This document shows positions 1 to 8,657 of a DNA stretch of 64,000 bases, piece by piece. The notes under the pieces are model-generated. The model was not told the DNA's origin, searched no databases, and saw only the letters and a program-made list of their open reading frames with translations. Source of the stretch: Candidatus Epulonipiscium fishelsonii (GTDB lineage: Bacteria; Bacillota; Clostridia; Lachnospirales; Cellulosilyticaceae). Location: the NCBI GenBank assembly GCA_001983455.1, contig LJDB01000057.1:1-64000 (forward strand), in the 5' to 3' direction. A program made the translations under genes and the position numbers. The stretch's first letter is position 1, and every line of letters starts with the position of its first letter.

Positions 1-1070
1 GAAAAAATAAGTAGTAGAGCAGACGTGAAATAATAAGTAGCACCTAGTTAACAATCCAAAATAACCCAACATAATAGATTTAATCAAGTTTCTCTTAAAT
101 CCGTTATTACGAATAAGCAAAAACTAAAAGTGATTTTTCTCACGAATTAAAAAATTCAAATATGTTTCAAACATCAAATGAAAACCACGGTCTTAAGTAT
201 ACTACTGTTTATAATCTCTACAAGAGTCTTTGATATTTATCCTAAACATAGTGTTATCTTATTAATAATCGTACATTTGAGATTATAAACAGATTTTAAG
301 TAAGTTGTTCACGGTAAGTGGCGTATTAGTAAGACTAGTAAACCTGAAGCAATTTTAAGCCTATTTCTACTAGAATTAATAATAAACTTTTTAGCTAGAA
401 TTCATATCTTACATATAACTAGAGTTTCCCTTCAGCATTTATATCCTACACATAACTAGAGTTTCCCTCCCGCAGTCATATGCTACACATAACCAGAGGT
501 TCCTTCAGAATTTATACCCTACACATAACCAAAGTTTCCCTTCAGCATTCGTATCTTACACATAACTAGAGTTTCCCTCCCGTATTCATATGCTACACAT
601 AACTAGAGTTTCCCTCCCGCATTCATATGCTACACATAACTAAAGTTTCCATTCAGCAGTCATATGCTACACATAACTAGAGGTTCCTCCAGAATTCGTA
701 TTCTACACATAACCAGAGTTTCCCTTCAGCATTCATATCACGAATAATAAGAAAAGACTTTTGGCAATTTGTTCTTATAATGCATAAATATTCATTACAC
801 TAAAGAATACTTCAAAAAAAAGCCAAGCGTTTGTACGTATCTGGAATTGTTAGAGATACACTAGTGAGGGATGTATAGTTATGTTTTAAATTTACCAGTC
901 GCACTAGTTAAATATTTTATTGCTAAAACTAAAAATTTCACTTTGATTATAGCCCATGCATATTATTTATAATAAATATAAGAACATCGCCTTTCATAGT
1001 AATACAAAAAATGCAATTAACTAGCACAAGACGTATAATTTATAATAATATAAGTTTATACTTATACATA
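1..1070. other. Long non-coding region
   Basis: No open reading frame with a ribosome binding site is visible on either strand in this stretch. The only clear structure is the 37-bp tandem repeat array listed separately (about 404-738). The flanks on both sides are AT-rich and otherwise featureless to the eye. Confidence 0.6.
404..738. repeat. 37-bp tandem repeat array, nine copies
   Basis: A degenerate unit containing the core CTACACATAACTAGAGTTTC recurs with its AAC(T/C) element at 417, 454, 491, 527, 564, 601, 638, 675 and 711. The period is 37 bp, with two 36-bp steps. Copies touch without unique spacers, so this is not a CRISPR array. Copies differ by point changes, such as TTCAGCATT versus CCCGCATT in the second half, so the array is not freshly expanded. 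Each unit has a variable tail between conserved blocks. Function is unknown; protein-binding sites or a minisatellite are possible. Confidence 0.85.
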
Positions 1071-1100
1071 TTGACAATAAATAAATTAATAGTGTAAAAT
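1071..1100 (+). promoter_or_regulatory. Sigma-A type promoter for FMN-binding lipoprotein
   Basis: TTGACA at 1071-1076 and TAAAAT at 1095-1100 are separated by 18 bp. A strong AAAGGAGA ribosome site follows, just before the start codon at 1151. Confidence 0.6.
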
Positions 1101-1150
1101 ATATATTAGTATATTTATCAACTATAACTAATATTTAAAGGAGATATGTT

Positions 1151-2482
1151 ATGAAAAAAAATAAGTTAATGTTATTTACAACTGCTACTGCAGTTTCAAT
1201 GTTGCTTAGTGCATGTTCAGGAGAGGAAGCTCCTGTTACAAACGAAACAGTACAAGAAATTGAAACAGCTGTTGAAGCCGTAGTTGAGGAAGCTGTTTCA
1301 ATTGCAATTGAAGAAGCGGAAGAAATGGTTGCTGAGGAAGCTACTCCTGCTGAGGAAGCTACTCCTACTGAAGAAGTTGCTCCAGTTGAGGAAAGTAATA
1401 TAGTTGGAAAAAGCTTTTCTGGTGAATATTTATTAGAAGGAACCACATCTTCTGGTAAACCTAAAAACGATACTTTTCTATTTAACGGTACAACTGATGT
1501 GAATGGAATAATAACAACTCTTGAAATGGATATAATTAGAAATAAAGGGACAGAGGCTGCATATTCTAAAAAAGATATAATGGGTTATTTGATGAATATA
1601 TCCGATATCTTAGTTACTGCTACAGACGACGGATTTAAACTAGACAAAATTACGTCATATGGATATGACCCTACATATGCTGAAGGTGCATCCGCACAAT
1701 TTATGGTAAGTGCAAGCATTGATAACTTGACACCTGAAACCACTTTTGGAGAATTAAAATTTATAAACGATGCAGCAGCATATTCATCTCCAGAGCCAGT
1801 GCCAGTGGATATTGATAAAGCTATAATTGCGTTTGCTCCTCTTGCTAAAGAAGCAGGCATTGAACAACTTACTGCAGACACACTAGTTGTAGATATAATA
1901 TCAGCTCATGGACTATATAGTGAAGGCAAAATCTGTGAAGGTGGTACAAGAATTTCTTTTGAAGGTATTAGTGGAGGAAGGAGTTATGGTGAACAAATAG
2001 ATGCTATTGTGGCACATATACTTGCAAATAATATGACACTTGAAGATGTATATACAATGTTCCAAACTGAAAATCAAGCAGACCTTGCTATAGAAGACAG
2101 AGATGCTATTTCAGGAGCAAGTATTACATTTGTAGGAGATTTTGCAAACATGGTATATGTTACAATGCACGGTGAACTTCCTACAGGAGTAGTGGAAACT
2201 CATAACAACGGAGACACTACAGAACTTCAAGTAATCACTTATGGTTACGGTGGAGCAATCAAGTCAGAGGTTGCTTTAAATAATGAAGGAACTCTAGTAG
2301 GATTTAAAGTTTTAAGTTCAACAGAAACCCCTAGCATTGGTGCTGTTCTAACAGAAGAAAACTCTGAATTTATAAATAACTTAATAGCAGGCGATGGCTC
2401 TACTGATGCTGTTTCAGGAGCAACTATAACTTCTAAAGCATTAATGGATGCCGTAAAATACGCCAAAGAATATCTTAACTAA
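1151..2482 (+). CDS. FMN-binding domain lipoprotein with two flavinylation motifs
   Basis: This is a 443-residue extracytoplasmic lipoprotein. The signal peptide ends in the lipobox LLSAC, followed by an acidic Glu/Ala/Thr/Pro-rich linker (about residues 25-85) that probably spans the wall. Two ApbE-type flavin acceptor motifs are visible: DAISGAS at 318-324 and DAVSGAT at 419-425. In this family the Thr/Ser hydroxyl carries FMN through a phosphoester bond. The C-terminal part (about 350-443) is a recognisable FMN_bind domain; the first motif suggests a second, more diverged one. The convergent neighbour is ApbE, the enzyme that attaches the FMN. The likely role is electron transfer outside the membrane; the redox partner is not in view. 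The start is supported by AAAGGAGA seven bases upstream. Confidence 0.88.
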   Translation: MKKNKLMLFTTATAVSMLLSACSGEEAPVTNETVQEIETAVEAVVEEAVSIAIEEAEEMVAEEATPAEEATPTEEVAPVEESNIVGKSFSGEYLLEGTTSSGKPKNDTFLFNGTTDVNGIITTLEMDIIRNKGTEAAYSKKDIMGYLMNISDILVTATDDGFKLDKITSYGYDPTYAEGASAQFMVSASIDNLTPETTFGELKFINDAAAYSSPEPVPVDIDKAIIAFAPLAKEAGIEQLTADTLVVDIISAHGLYSEGKICEGGTRISFEGISGGRSYGEQIDAIVAHILANNMTLEDVYTMFQTENQADLAIEDRDAISGASITFVGDFANMVYVTMHGELPTGVVETHNNGDTTELQVITYGYGGAIKSEVALNNEGTLVGFKVLSSTETPSIGAVLTEENSEFINNLIAGDGSTDAVSGATITSKALMDAVKYAKEYLN

Positions 2483-2485
2483 TCT

Positions 2486-2525
2486 AAAAAAACCTTGAGA
2501 GATTTATGCCTCCCAAGGTTTTTTC
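2486..2525. terminator. Bidirectional intrinsic terminator
   Basis: AAAAAACCTTG and CAAGGTTTTTT pair around a short loop between the convergent FMN-binding and apbE genes. The A-run and T-run flanks let it work in both directions. Confidence 0.8.
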
Positions 2526-2527
2526 TA

Positions 2528-3565
2528 TTAAGGATAGTACACCACATCCATATTATCTGTAATAAATATAGCTTGAAATACATTTTGTCCACTTGCTACG
2601 TTTTGCAAAAATTTAAGTCCCTCATCTAGTCCTTTAGCTAGGCATATTGTGCTCATCGCATCTCCTGTAGCCGAACTTTCAGATATAATTGTGACCCCGT
2701 ACAAATCAGTTTCAAAAGGATACCCTGTAGTTGGGTCAATAATATGATGATATATTTTGTCGTCTAGCATAAAGTACCTTTCATATACACCAGATGTTAC
2801 TAGTGAACTGTCATTAATAGCACAAGTTGTAATTACTGATCCAACTGGTGCAAAAGGCTCTTGAATTCCAATATTAAAGTCACTACCGTCAGGTTTACTT
2901 CCTATTAATAATACGTTGCCTCCCAAATTAATTATAGCATTAGTTACATCCTTGCTTTTTAAAAACGCTTTTAGCTTATCTGCAATAAATCCCTTTGCAA
3001 TTCCACCCAAATCTATCATAGCATCAGGATTTGTTAAAGTCACAGTATTACCTTCAATAACAATAGAATTGTAGTCAACATTATTTAATGCAACTTCTAT
3101 ATTTGAAGGTATCATTTTATTTTCTGTAAAATTCCACAGCATACTCACAGGTGCAATAGTAATATCAAACACCCCTCCTGATAACTTAGAGTAGTATATT
3201 CCAAGCTCTAAAAGTTCTATGGTGTCATCTGAAACCGTAACAGGCTTACCTTTAGCAGCATTAATCCTGCTGATTTCACTGCTTGGTATAGTGCGACTAA
3301 ATTTATCTTCATATTCATGACACAACTCAAATGCTTCATTCAAAATGTTAACATCTTCATTGTCATAAATTTGAAGTGTGACAACTGTATCATATATAAA
3401 ATCAGTCTTTGAAATATAAGAATTATCTTTTTTATCACTAGTATTATTTTCCTCAACAATAATTTTTTTATCCTCTATAACATCAGGTTCTAACACATTG
3501 GAATTTTCTGCACTGGAACATCCAACTAATAAAATAGCTAAAATCAAAAAAATATTATATCTCAT
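2528..3565 (-). CDS. apbE: FAD:protein FMN transferase (ApbE), lipoprotein
   Basis: ApbE moves FMN from FAD onto Thr/Ser of target proteins outside the membrane, using Mg2+. Family marks seen are GGIAKGFIADKL, NLGGNVL, IDPTTGYP and the C-terminal TGDAMST, which corresponds to the metal-binding ADALST motif. The N-terminus is a lipoprotein signal (LLVGC). I place the start at ATG 3565 because GAGGTG lies just upstream of it; a longer reading from TTG 3583 would swallow that site. Its probable substrate is the convergent FMN-binding lipoprotein. At 345 residues it is normal size. Confidence 0.92.
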   Translation of the reverse strand: MRYNIFLILAILLVGCSSAENSNVLEPDVIEDKKIIVEENNTSDKKDNSYISKTDFIYDTVVTLQIYDNEDVNILNEAFELCHEYEDKFSRTIPSSEISRINAAKGKPVTVSDDTIELLELGIYYSKLSGGVFDITIAPVSMLWNFTENKMIPSNIEVALNNVDYNSIVIEGNTVTLTNPDAMIDLGGIAKGFIADKLKAFLKSKDVTNAIINLGGNVLLIGSKPDGSDFNIGIQEPFAPVGSVITTCAINDSSLVTSGVYERYFMLDDKIYHHIIDPTTGYPFETDLYGVTIISESSATGDAMSTICLAKGLDEGLKFLQNVASGQNVFQAIFITDNMDVVYYP

Positions 3566-3629
3566 ATAGTTCACCTCGTCCAATTATTATAGTATAATAG
3601 ACTTAGAAAGTAAAGAGGGGGTTAAAAAA

Positions 3630-3983
3630 GTGAAAAAAAATGATTTGATATTAATTTTAACAGTAGGTATAGTTGCAGTTTTAGCTTTTATAGCATTTAA
3701 CGCTTTTTCTACAGAAGGAGATGTGATTAATGTTATAATTGATGGCCAGCAATATGGTACATTTCCTTTAGGTAAAGACCAAGTTATAGACATCAACGGG
3801 ACTAATACACTAGAGATTTTGGATAACACCGCTAGGATGATACACGCTAATTGTCCAGACCAACTATGTATTTATCAATTACCTATATCTAAAAATAGGG
3901 AAAATATTATCTGCTTGCCTAACAGAATGATTTTAGAAGTTGTAAGTGAAGATAATCCAGAATATGACGCAATTGTACAATAA
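3630..3983 (+). CDS. NusG domain II-containing membrane-anchored protein
   Basis: A 117-residue protein with one N-terminal membrane helix (about 5-25) and an extracytoplasmic domain of the NusG-II family. It contains the typical CPDQLC pair (Cys75, Cys80), which may be redox-active or bind a metal. The start is GTG, preceded by AGAGGGGG. It is divergent from apbE and 37 bp upstream of the Gx-family gene, with which it surely forms an operon. From memory, this NusG-II/Gx pair recurs beside ApbE and FMN-binding proteins in Firmicutes flavin electron-transfer loci. The biochemical role is not established here. Confidence 0.8.
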   Translation: MKKNDLILILTVGIVAVLAFIAFNAFSTEGDVINVIIDGQQYGTFPLGKDQVIDINGTNTLEILDNTARMIHANCPDQLCIYQLPISKNRENIICLPNRMILEVVSEDNPEYDAIVQ

Positions 3984-4020
3984 AGCTAATTTTTTTTTAC
4001 GATAAGCGAGAGGATAAAAC

Positions 4021-4509
4021 ATGAATAGAACAGCACACTTAGGAATGATGGTGACACTAGCACTTATTTTTAGCTACATAGAAGTTCTAATACCAATACA
4101 ACTGCCTATACCTGGTGTTAAGTTAGGGCTTGCAAATATAGTTATTGTAGTGGTTCTTTATAAATGGGGTTTTAAAGAAGCATTTTTAGTTTCAACAATT
4201 AGAGTAATTATAGCAGGGTTTTTGTTTGGCAATCCTATGATGATTTTATATAGTTTGGCTGGCTGTACTTTAAGTATTATTGCAATGTCTTTAATATATA
4301 AAAGAAATTCTTTTAGCATCATGGGTGTAAGTATCCTTGGTGCAATATTTCATAACATAGGCCAAACTTTAGTTGCTATTATAGTTCTAGAAAGCTTTAG
4401 TATTATATATTACTCCGCAATCTTATTAATGTCAGCACTTATCACTGGACTAATTATTGGTATTTTAGCACAACAACTAATGAGAATGATGAAAGGGATA
4501 AGAGATTAG
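4021..4509 (+). CDS. Gx transporter family membrane protein (HepS component I-like)
   Basis: A 162-residue polytopic membrane protein with about five hydrophobic segments. The pattern ending PGVKLGLANI and the region around FLFGNPM are typical of the family annotated as heptaprenyl diphosphate synthase component I or Gx transporter, which resembles small-molecule binding (S) subunits. It follows the NusG-II gene in one operon. Context with ApbE and an FMN lipoprotein suggests it handles a flavin or quinone precursor, or anchors the NusG-II protein; this is inference. A weak ribosome site, GAGAGGA, precedes the ATG. Confidence 0.75.
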   Translation: MNRTAHLGMMVTLALIFSYIEVLIPIQLPIPGVKLGLANIVIVVVLYKWGFKEAFLVSTIRVIIAGFLFGNPMMILYSLAGCTLSIIAMSLIYKRNSFSIMGVSILGAIFHNIGQTLVAIIVLESFSIIYYSAILLMSALITGLIIGILAQQLMRMMKGIRD

Positions 4510-4522
4510 CCTTAATTTAAAT

Positions 4523-4566
4523 AGCCATTTGTGATATCTTCAGATACTCATAAATGGCTGTTTTTC
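4523..4566 (+). terminator. Intrinsic terminator of the NusG-II/Gx operon
   Basis: AGCCATTT (4523-4530) pairs with AAATGGCT (4552-4559), followed by GTTTTTC. Confidence 0.7.
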
Positions 4567-4584
4567 ATGATATTAATGAATAGG

Positions 4585-4616
4585 AAAGGCTGCCACATTG
4601 TATGTGACAGCCTTTT
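4585..4616. terminator. Terminator hairpin for the repeat-protein gene
   Basis: AAAGGCTGCCACAT and ATGTGACAGCCTTTT form a long stem with a three-base loop. It lies downstream of the minus-strand repeat protein and may stop transcription from both sides. Confidence 0.65.
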
Positions 4617-4698
4617 AACGATAACTCAAATTGTCTCGATTTGAAAAGTGATTATTTAAAAGATTATAAACAATCGAAAGGTTTAAATTGGATATTTC

Positions 4699-5907
4699 TT
4701 ATCTACCACTGATATATGACCAGTTGATTACAGTTTGTGGACGGCTTACAGTCACCCATTCAACAGTAGGTACTTCATAAGCTTGTGTTTCATAAGTTGT
4801 AACAACTGATGATTTACTTACATTTACCCAGTTATCAACTGTTGTTTGAACAGCTTTTGTTTCGTAATTAGTAACAACTGATGACTTACTTACATTTACC
4901 CAGTTATCAACTGTTGTTTGAATAGCTTTTGTTTCGTAATTAGTAACAACTGATGACTTACTTACATTTACCCAGTTATCAACTGTTGTTTGAACTGCTT
5001 TTGTTTCGTAATTAGTAACAACTGATTCTTCACTTACATTTACCCAGTTATCAACTGTTGTTTGAACTGGTACTTGAGTATAAGTTGTAGTTACTCCTGG
5101 TTTGCTTACAGTTACCCATTCAACAGTTGGAGTTTGAACAGCTTGACTTTCATAAGTTGTAGTTGTTCCTGGTGCACTAACTGTACTCCAGTTTACTACT
5201 GTTTGCGGTCTACTTACTTGATACCATTGTCCTGTTGATGGATTTTGAACGTTATCCCAAACAACTATAGTTTGTGAATTACTTACAGTTTGCCAATTAT
5301 CTGTTGGTTTTTGAACTGGCACTTGAATATAAGTTGTAGTCATTCCTGGTTTACTTATAGTTACCCATTCAACAGTTGGAGTTTGAACAGCTTTATTTTC
5401 ATAAGTTGTTACAGTTTTTGGTTTATTTACTGTGCTCCAAGTAACTACTGTTTGTTGAACTGGTACTTGTTCATAAGTTGTTACAGTTTTTGGTTGGTTT
5501 ACAGTTTCCCAAGTAACTACGGTATTTTGAACTGGTACTTGTTCATAAGTTGTTATAGTTTTTGGTTGATTTACAGTTTCCCAAGTAACTACGGTATTTT
5601 GAACTGGTACTTGTTTATACTCAGTTTTTGTTCCATTTACTTGTATAGTTTCCCAATTGACTACTGTAGATTCACTACTTACTAAATTCCAACCATTTGA
5701 GCCTCCACCATAACTTCCACCATAACTTCCGCCATAGTTTCCACCAGTGCTTCCACCATAACTTCCGCCATAACTTCCACCATAGTTTCCACCAATGTTT
5801 CCACCATAGTTTCCATTTGAACCGTCACCTATTCCCGCATATGCAGTTGCCGATGCAGCAACAGTTGCGATTAATCCCATTGATAATAATCCTAATGCTT
5901 TTTTCAT
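4699..5907 (-). CDS. Secreted Trp-repeat protein with Gly/Tyr-rich head
   Basis: A 402-residue secreted protein of no recognised family. An N-terminal signal peptide is followed by a Gly/Ser/Tyr/Asn tract built from GGSYGGSYGG-like units (about residues 28-72). The rest is about 13 tandem repeats of 24 residues, such as VDNWVNVSKSSVV followed by TNYETKAVQTT. Each repeat has one Trp near its start and one Tyr near position 16. Alternating Thr/Val patterns predict beta structure, so a beta-solenoid or fibre is plausible. The last repeats are nearly identical at DNA level (72-bp period, about 4812-5040), a sign of recent expansion. There is no anchor motif. Neighbours are secreted wall enzymes, which suits a surface or matrix protein. 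Opposite-strand reading frames here are shadows of the repeats. Confidence 0.8.
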   Translation of the reverse strand: MKKALGLLSMGLIATVAASATAYAGIGDGSNGNYGGNIGGNYGGSYGGSYGGSTGGNYGGSYGGSYGGGSNGWNLVSSESTVVNWETIQVNGTKTEYKQVPVQNTVVTWETVNQPKTITTYEQVPVQNTVVTWETVNQPKTVTTYEQVPVQQTVVTWSTVNKPKTVTTYENKAVQTPTVEWVTISKPGMTTTYIQVPVQKPTDNWQTVSNSQTIVVWDNVQNPSTGQWYQVSRPQTVVNWSTVSAPGTTTTYESQAVQTPTVEWVTVSKPGVTTTYTQVPVQTTVDNWVNVSEESVVTNYETKAVQTTVDNWVNVSKSSVVTNYETKAIQTTVDNWVNVSKSSVVTNYETKAVQTTVDNWVNVSKSSVVTTYETQAYEVPTVEWVTVSRPQTVINWSYISGR

Positions 5908-6056
5908 TTTCTAATTCCCCCAAATTATAATTATTTATGATGATAAAAAAAGTTAAATACCTTTTTTATCATTATATTTGAATATGTCTCAATAAATTCA
6001 TTATATCTTATTTTTTTATTTTAATCAATAGTTTTTTTAATTTAAAATATACATGC

Positions 6057-6089
6057 TTGATTTTTTATAAAAAACATAGTATAACTATG
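6057..6089 (+). promoter_or_regulatory. Putative promoter with overlapping dyad
   Basis: TTGATT (6057-6062) and TATAAC (6080-6085) are 17 bp apart. A perfect dyad CATAGT-ATA-ACTATG (6075-6089) covers the -10 element and may be an operator for the peptidase genes. A second TATAAT-like block at 6095-6100 leaves the exact -10 uncertain. Confidence 0.45.
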
Positions 6090-6117
6090 ATATAGTATAA
6101 TTTTAAAGGAGATTTTT

Positions 6118-7335
6118 ATGAAAAAAATAATTTTATTTGTAACATCTATGGCAATTAGTTCAATAATTGGTATTAGTACTGGATATTTTTTAGCTAATGC
6201 TCAGCAGAATATTCCAGTATCTAAAGAAACAAAAGTAAGCAACTCAGAAAATACTCTCTTTGAAAAAAATAATTCGCTTGAAGAAAGTATTTTTTCTCAA
6301 CTAAATACTCAAACTGAGGAAAATATGTTTTTATCCTCACAAATTTTATCATCCAACCAAACAACTAGATTTGAATTACCTATAAATAATAGTATGGGTT
6401 TTAGTTTAATACCCACACAACTTATAGATATGCCAAATGATCATTCAAATATAATAAAAACACTAAATACAGGCGAAACTTTTTTAATAAAAGAAGAAGT
6501 AGGAGAGTGGTTATTAGTTGAATTAAACACGGGAGAAGTTGGTTACATATCAATAATGAACACAATGATTAACTTACCTGATATTGTTCCATCAATTATA
6601 TATAATGTTACAAATAGTTATGGGTCGTTATTTCGTTCTTCAGGAAAAGAGATTCCAAATGTAACAGGTTTGGGATTTTATCAGGGCATTTATTATAATG
6701 AAAGATTGGGGAAAAACGAGTTTATACTTCCTGTTTTATATCCAATGGCACAAAAGATTTATAATGCACAACAATTAGCTTTAAAACAAGGTGATACACT
6801 TATTATATATGAGGGGTATAGGCCTTATGATTTACAAAACTTAGTCTATGAAGAATTGACAAGGTTGTCTAAAATTGACCCTGAAGTTATGTCGGGCATG
6901 AAAAATTCATATTGGCATATTAATTGGTTTATTGCAAAAGGGATATCAACACATCAAATAGGTTTAGCAATAGATGTTTCTCTCGCTAAAATAAATAAGT
7001 TTGATGTGGGACAAATAGGCGAGCACTTATATTTTGACATTACAGCCTTTGAAGAATACACTATGCCTTCTCCAATTCATGAACTTAGTACAAAAGCTGT
7101 CTCGATGAAAACTCCTGTAGCTTGGCAAACACCATTTGCTTGGCAAGCTGTAGAAATAAGTGAAACGATGACAGAAGGAGCAAAAAAATTAAGAGAATAT
7201 TGTACGGGTGCTGGATTAGAGCCTTTGGCATCTGAATGGTGGCACTTTAATGATGTACCAAATACACACAAATTGGGTAATGTTCCAGCACATCATAGTA
7301 TTAAACCTCAAGAATGTATAAGTCAAACCCCTTGA
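6118..7335 (+). CDS. Secreted SH3 plus VanX-like M15 peptidase
   Basis: A 405-residue secreted enzyme. The signal peptide or membrane anchor covers residues 1-28, an SH3-like wall-binding module about 110-160, and an M15D (VanX-type D-Ala-D-Ala dipeptidase) domain about 175-400. The zinc and catalytic residues are all visible: EGYRP with Arg235, STHQIGLAID with His279 and Asp286, and EWWHF with Glu373 and His376. It should cut D-alanyl peptides in peptidoglycan or its turnover products outside the cell; a resistance role is not implied, as VanX itself is cytoplasmic. AAAGGAG precedes the ATG. A paralogue follows directly. Confidence 0.85.
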   Translation: MKKIILFVTSMAISSIIGISTGYFLANAQQNIPVSKETKVSNSENTLFEKNNSLEESIFSQLNTQTEENMFLSSQILSSNQTTRFELPINNSMGFSLIPTQLIDMPNDHSNIIKTLNTGETFLIKEEVGEWLLVELNTGEVGYISIMNTMINLPDIVPSIIYNVTNSYGSLFRSSGKEIPNVTGLGFYQGIYYNERLGKNEFILPVLYPMAQKIYNAQQLALKQGDTLIIYEGYRPYDLQNLVYEELTRLSKIDPEVMSGMKNSYWHINWFIAKGISTHQIGLAIDVSLAKINKFDVGQIGEHLYFDITAFEEYTMPSPIHELSTKAVSMKTPVAWQTPFAWQAVEISETMTEGAKKLREYCTGAGLEPLASEWWHFNDVPNTHKLGNVPAHHSIKPQECISQTP

Positions 7336-7364
7336 TTGGGAATTATAAGAAAGGATATAAAAAA

Positions 7365-8486
7365 ATGATTAAAAATAAATTAATGTATTTATTAGCAAGT
7401 TCATTTATATTTATAGTAAGCATGGATCAAGAAGTACTGGCATCTGAGGATGCACCTATAGATGTTTCTTTGGAAAACTCTACTAATCAGCAAACTCAAT
7501 TTGAATTACCTTTAAATAACAGTATGGGTTATTCTCTACCAACATATCTTATGCATGCTCCTGATCAGGATGCGGAAACTATTAGAGCATTAGCAGCAGG
7601 CGAACTTTTTTTGATAAAAGAATAAGCAGGCGAATGGTTAAAAGTTGAATTTGAAAGTGGAGAAACGGGATATATTTTAGCAATGTACACAATGGTTAAT
7701 TTACCTGATATTGTGCCATCCATCGTTTATAATGTAACAAATGGTTACTATTCAGTATTTCGATCTTCAGGAGAAAATATTCCAAACGTAACAGGAAAAG
7801 CATTTTATAAAGGCTTTAACTATAATAATAGACTGGACGAAATAATCGATATTCTTCCTATTTTATATCCAATGGCACACAAAATTTATAATGCTCAGCA
7901 ACTAGCTTTGCAACAAGGAGATACACTTGTTATCTACGAAGGATATAGACCGTATGACTTACAAAAGCTAGTTTATGAAGAATTAAAAAAACTAAGTGAT
8001 ATTGATCCACAAGTTTATGCCGGGCTTAATCAAACTCCTTGGCATATTGGATGGTTTATAGTTGATGGGGTTTCTACACATCAAGTTGGGTTAGCTATTG
8101 ATACTTCACTTGCTAAAGTCAACTCTATGGAAACAGAACAAGTTGGAGATTATTCTTATCAAGATGTCACTGATTATACCGAATATATTATGCCAACTTT
8201 AATTCATGATCTTAGTACACAAGCAACTTCTATGCAAGTGCCTACAGCTTGGCAAATTTCTGATCTTTGGAGAAGTATACCGATGAGTTATAACATGACA
8301 GAAGGAGCTAAAAAGCTAAGAGATTATTGTACAAATGCAGGACTTGAGCCTATAGCATCTGAATGGTGGCACTTTAATGATCTTGAAAATACAATTAAAA
8401 TGGATATTAACATTAGCTCAGTTGATGCATCATACAGTATAAAACCTGAAAGATGTATTAGCCAACTACCTATACCCTTGAATTAG
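7365..8486 (+). pseudogene. Second VanX-like peptidase, interrupted by in-frame TAA
   Basis: This is a tandem paralogue of the preceding gene. It has its own ribosome site (AAAGGAT) and signal peptide. TAA at 7623-7625 splits the reading frame: the upstream gene reads KEEVGEW where this one reads KE-stop-AGEW, with no frame change. Everything after the stop is intact in the same frame, including EGYRP, STHQVGLAID and EWWHF. The first piece (86 residues) would be a signal peptide plus half an SH3 module. The second piece could start at ATG 7683 but would lack a signal peptide. Possible readings are a young nonsense mutation, readthrough, or a sequencing error. Divergence from the first copy is substantial, so the duplication is older than the stop. 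Confidence 0.8.
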
Positions 8487-8532
8487 TGTATTTAAACAAA
8501 AACATATTTCCACCCATAAAAATATATAGAAA

Positions 8533-8552
8533 TCCATAAAAATTTTTATGGA
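8533..8552. promoter_or_regulatory. 20-bp perfect palindrome upstream of ABC operon promoter
   Basis: TCCATAAA-AA-TT-TTTATGGA is a perfect inverted repeat ending 24 bp before the -35 box. It could be an operator or activator site for the sugar operon. It is too AT-rich and distant from the previous stop to be a convincing terminator, though that cannot be excluded. Confidence 0.5.
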
Positions 8553-8576
8553 AAATAATGATTTTATAGGAAAATA

Positions 8577-8605
8577 TTGACATGAAATTTAGAAGTCGAT
8601 ATAAT
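8577..8605 (+). promoter_or_regulatory. Near-consensus sigma-A promoter
   Basis: TTGACA (8577-8582), 17-bp spacer, TATAAT (8600-8605): a perfect housekeeping promoter for the following solute-binding protein operon. Confidence 0.85.
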
Positions 8606-8657
8606 GCTTATATACAATAGAAAAAATTTAAGCAGTTAATTAAAAGGGGGATTTATT

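Noticed and set aside
404-738. CRISPR array
   Set aside because: Units of 37 bp touch each other with no unique spacers, the whole unit is partly conserved, and there are no cas genes.
5290-5930. Plus-strand reading frames opposite the repeat protein (His-, Ser/Tyr- and Trp-rich)
   Set aside because: They mirror the codon repeats of the minus-strand gene, have no ribosome site and no sensible start.
7077-7271. Minus-strand small reading frames inside plus-strand genes across the window
   Set aside because: They lie inside well-supported genes, lack ribosome sites and look like shadow translations. The same holds for the many frames opposite dnaE, typA, GntP and the transporters.
7683-8486. 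Independent cytoplasmic VanX-like gene
   Set aside because: It starts inside the SH3 module of a broken secreted protein, lacks a signal peptide and a well-placed ribosome site. It is treated as the second part of the interrupted gene.
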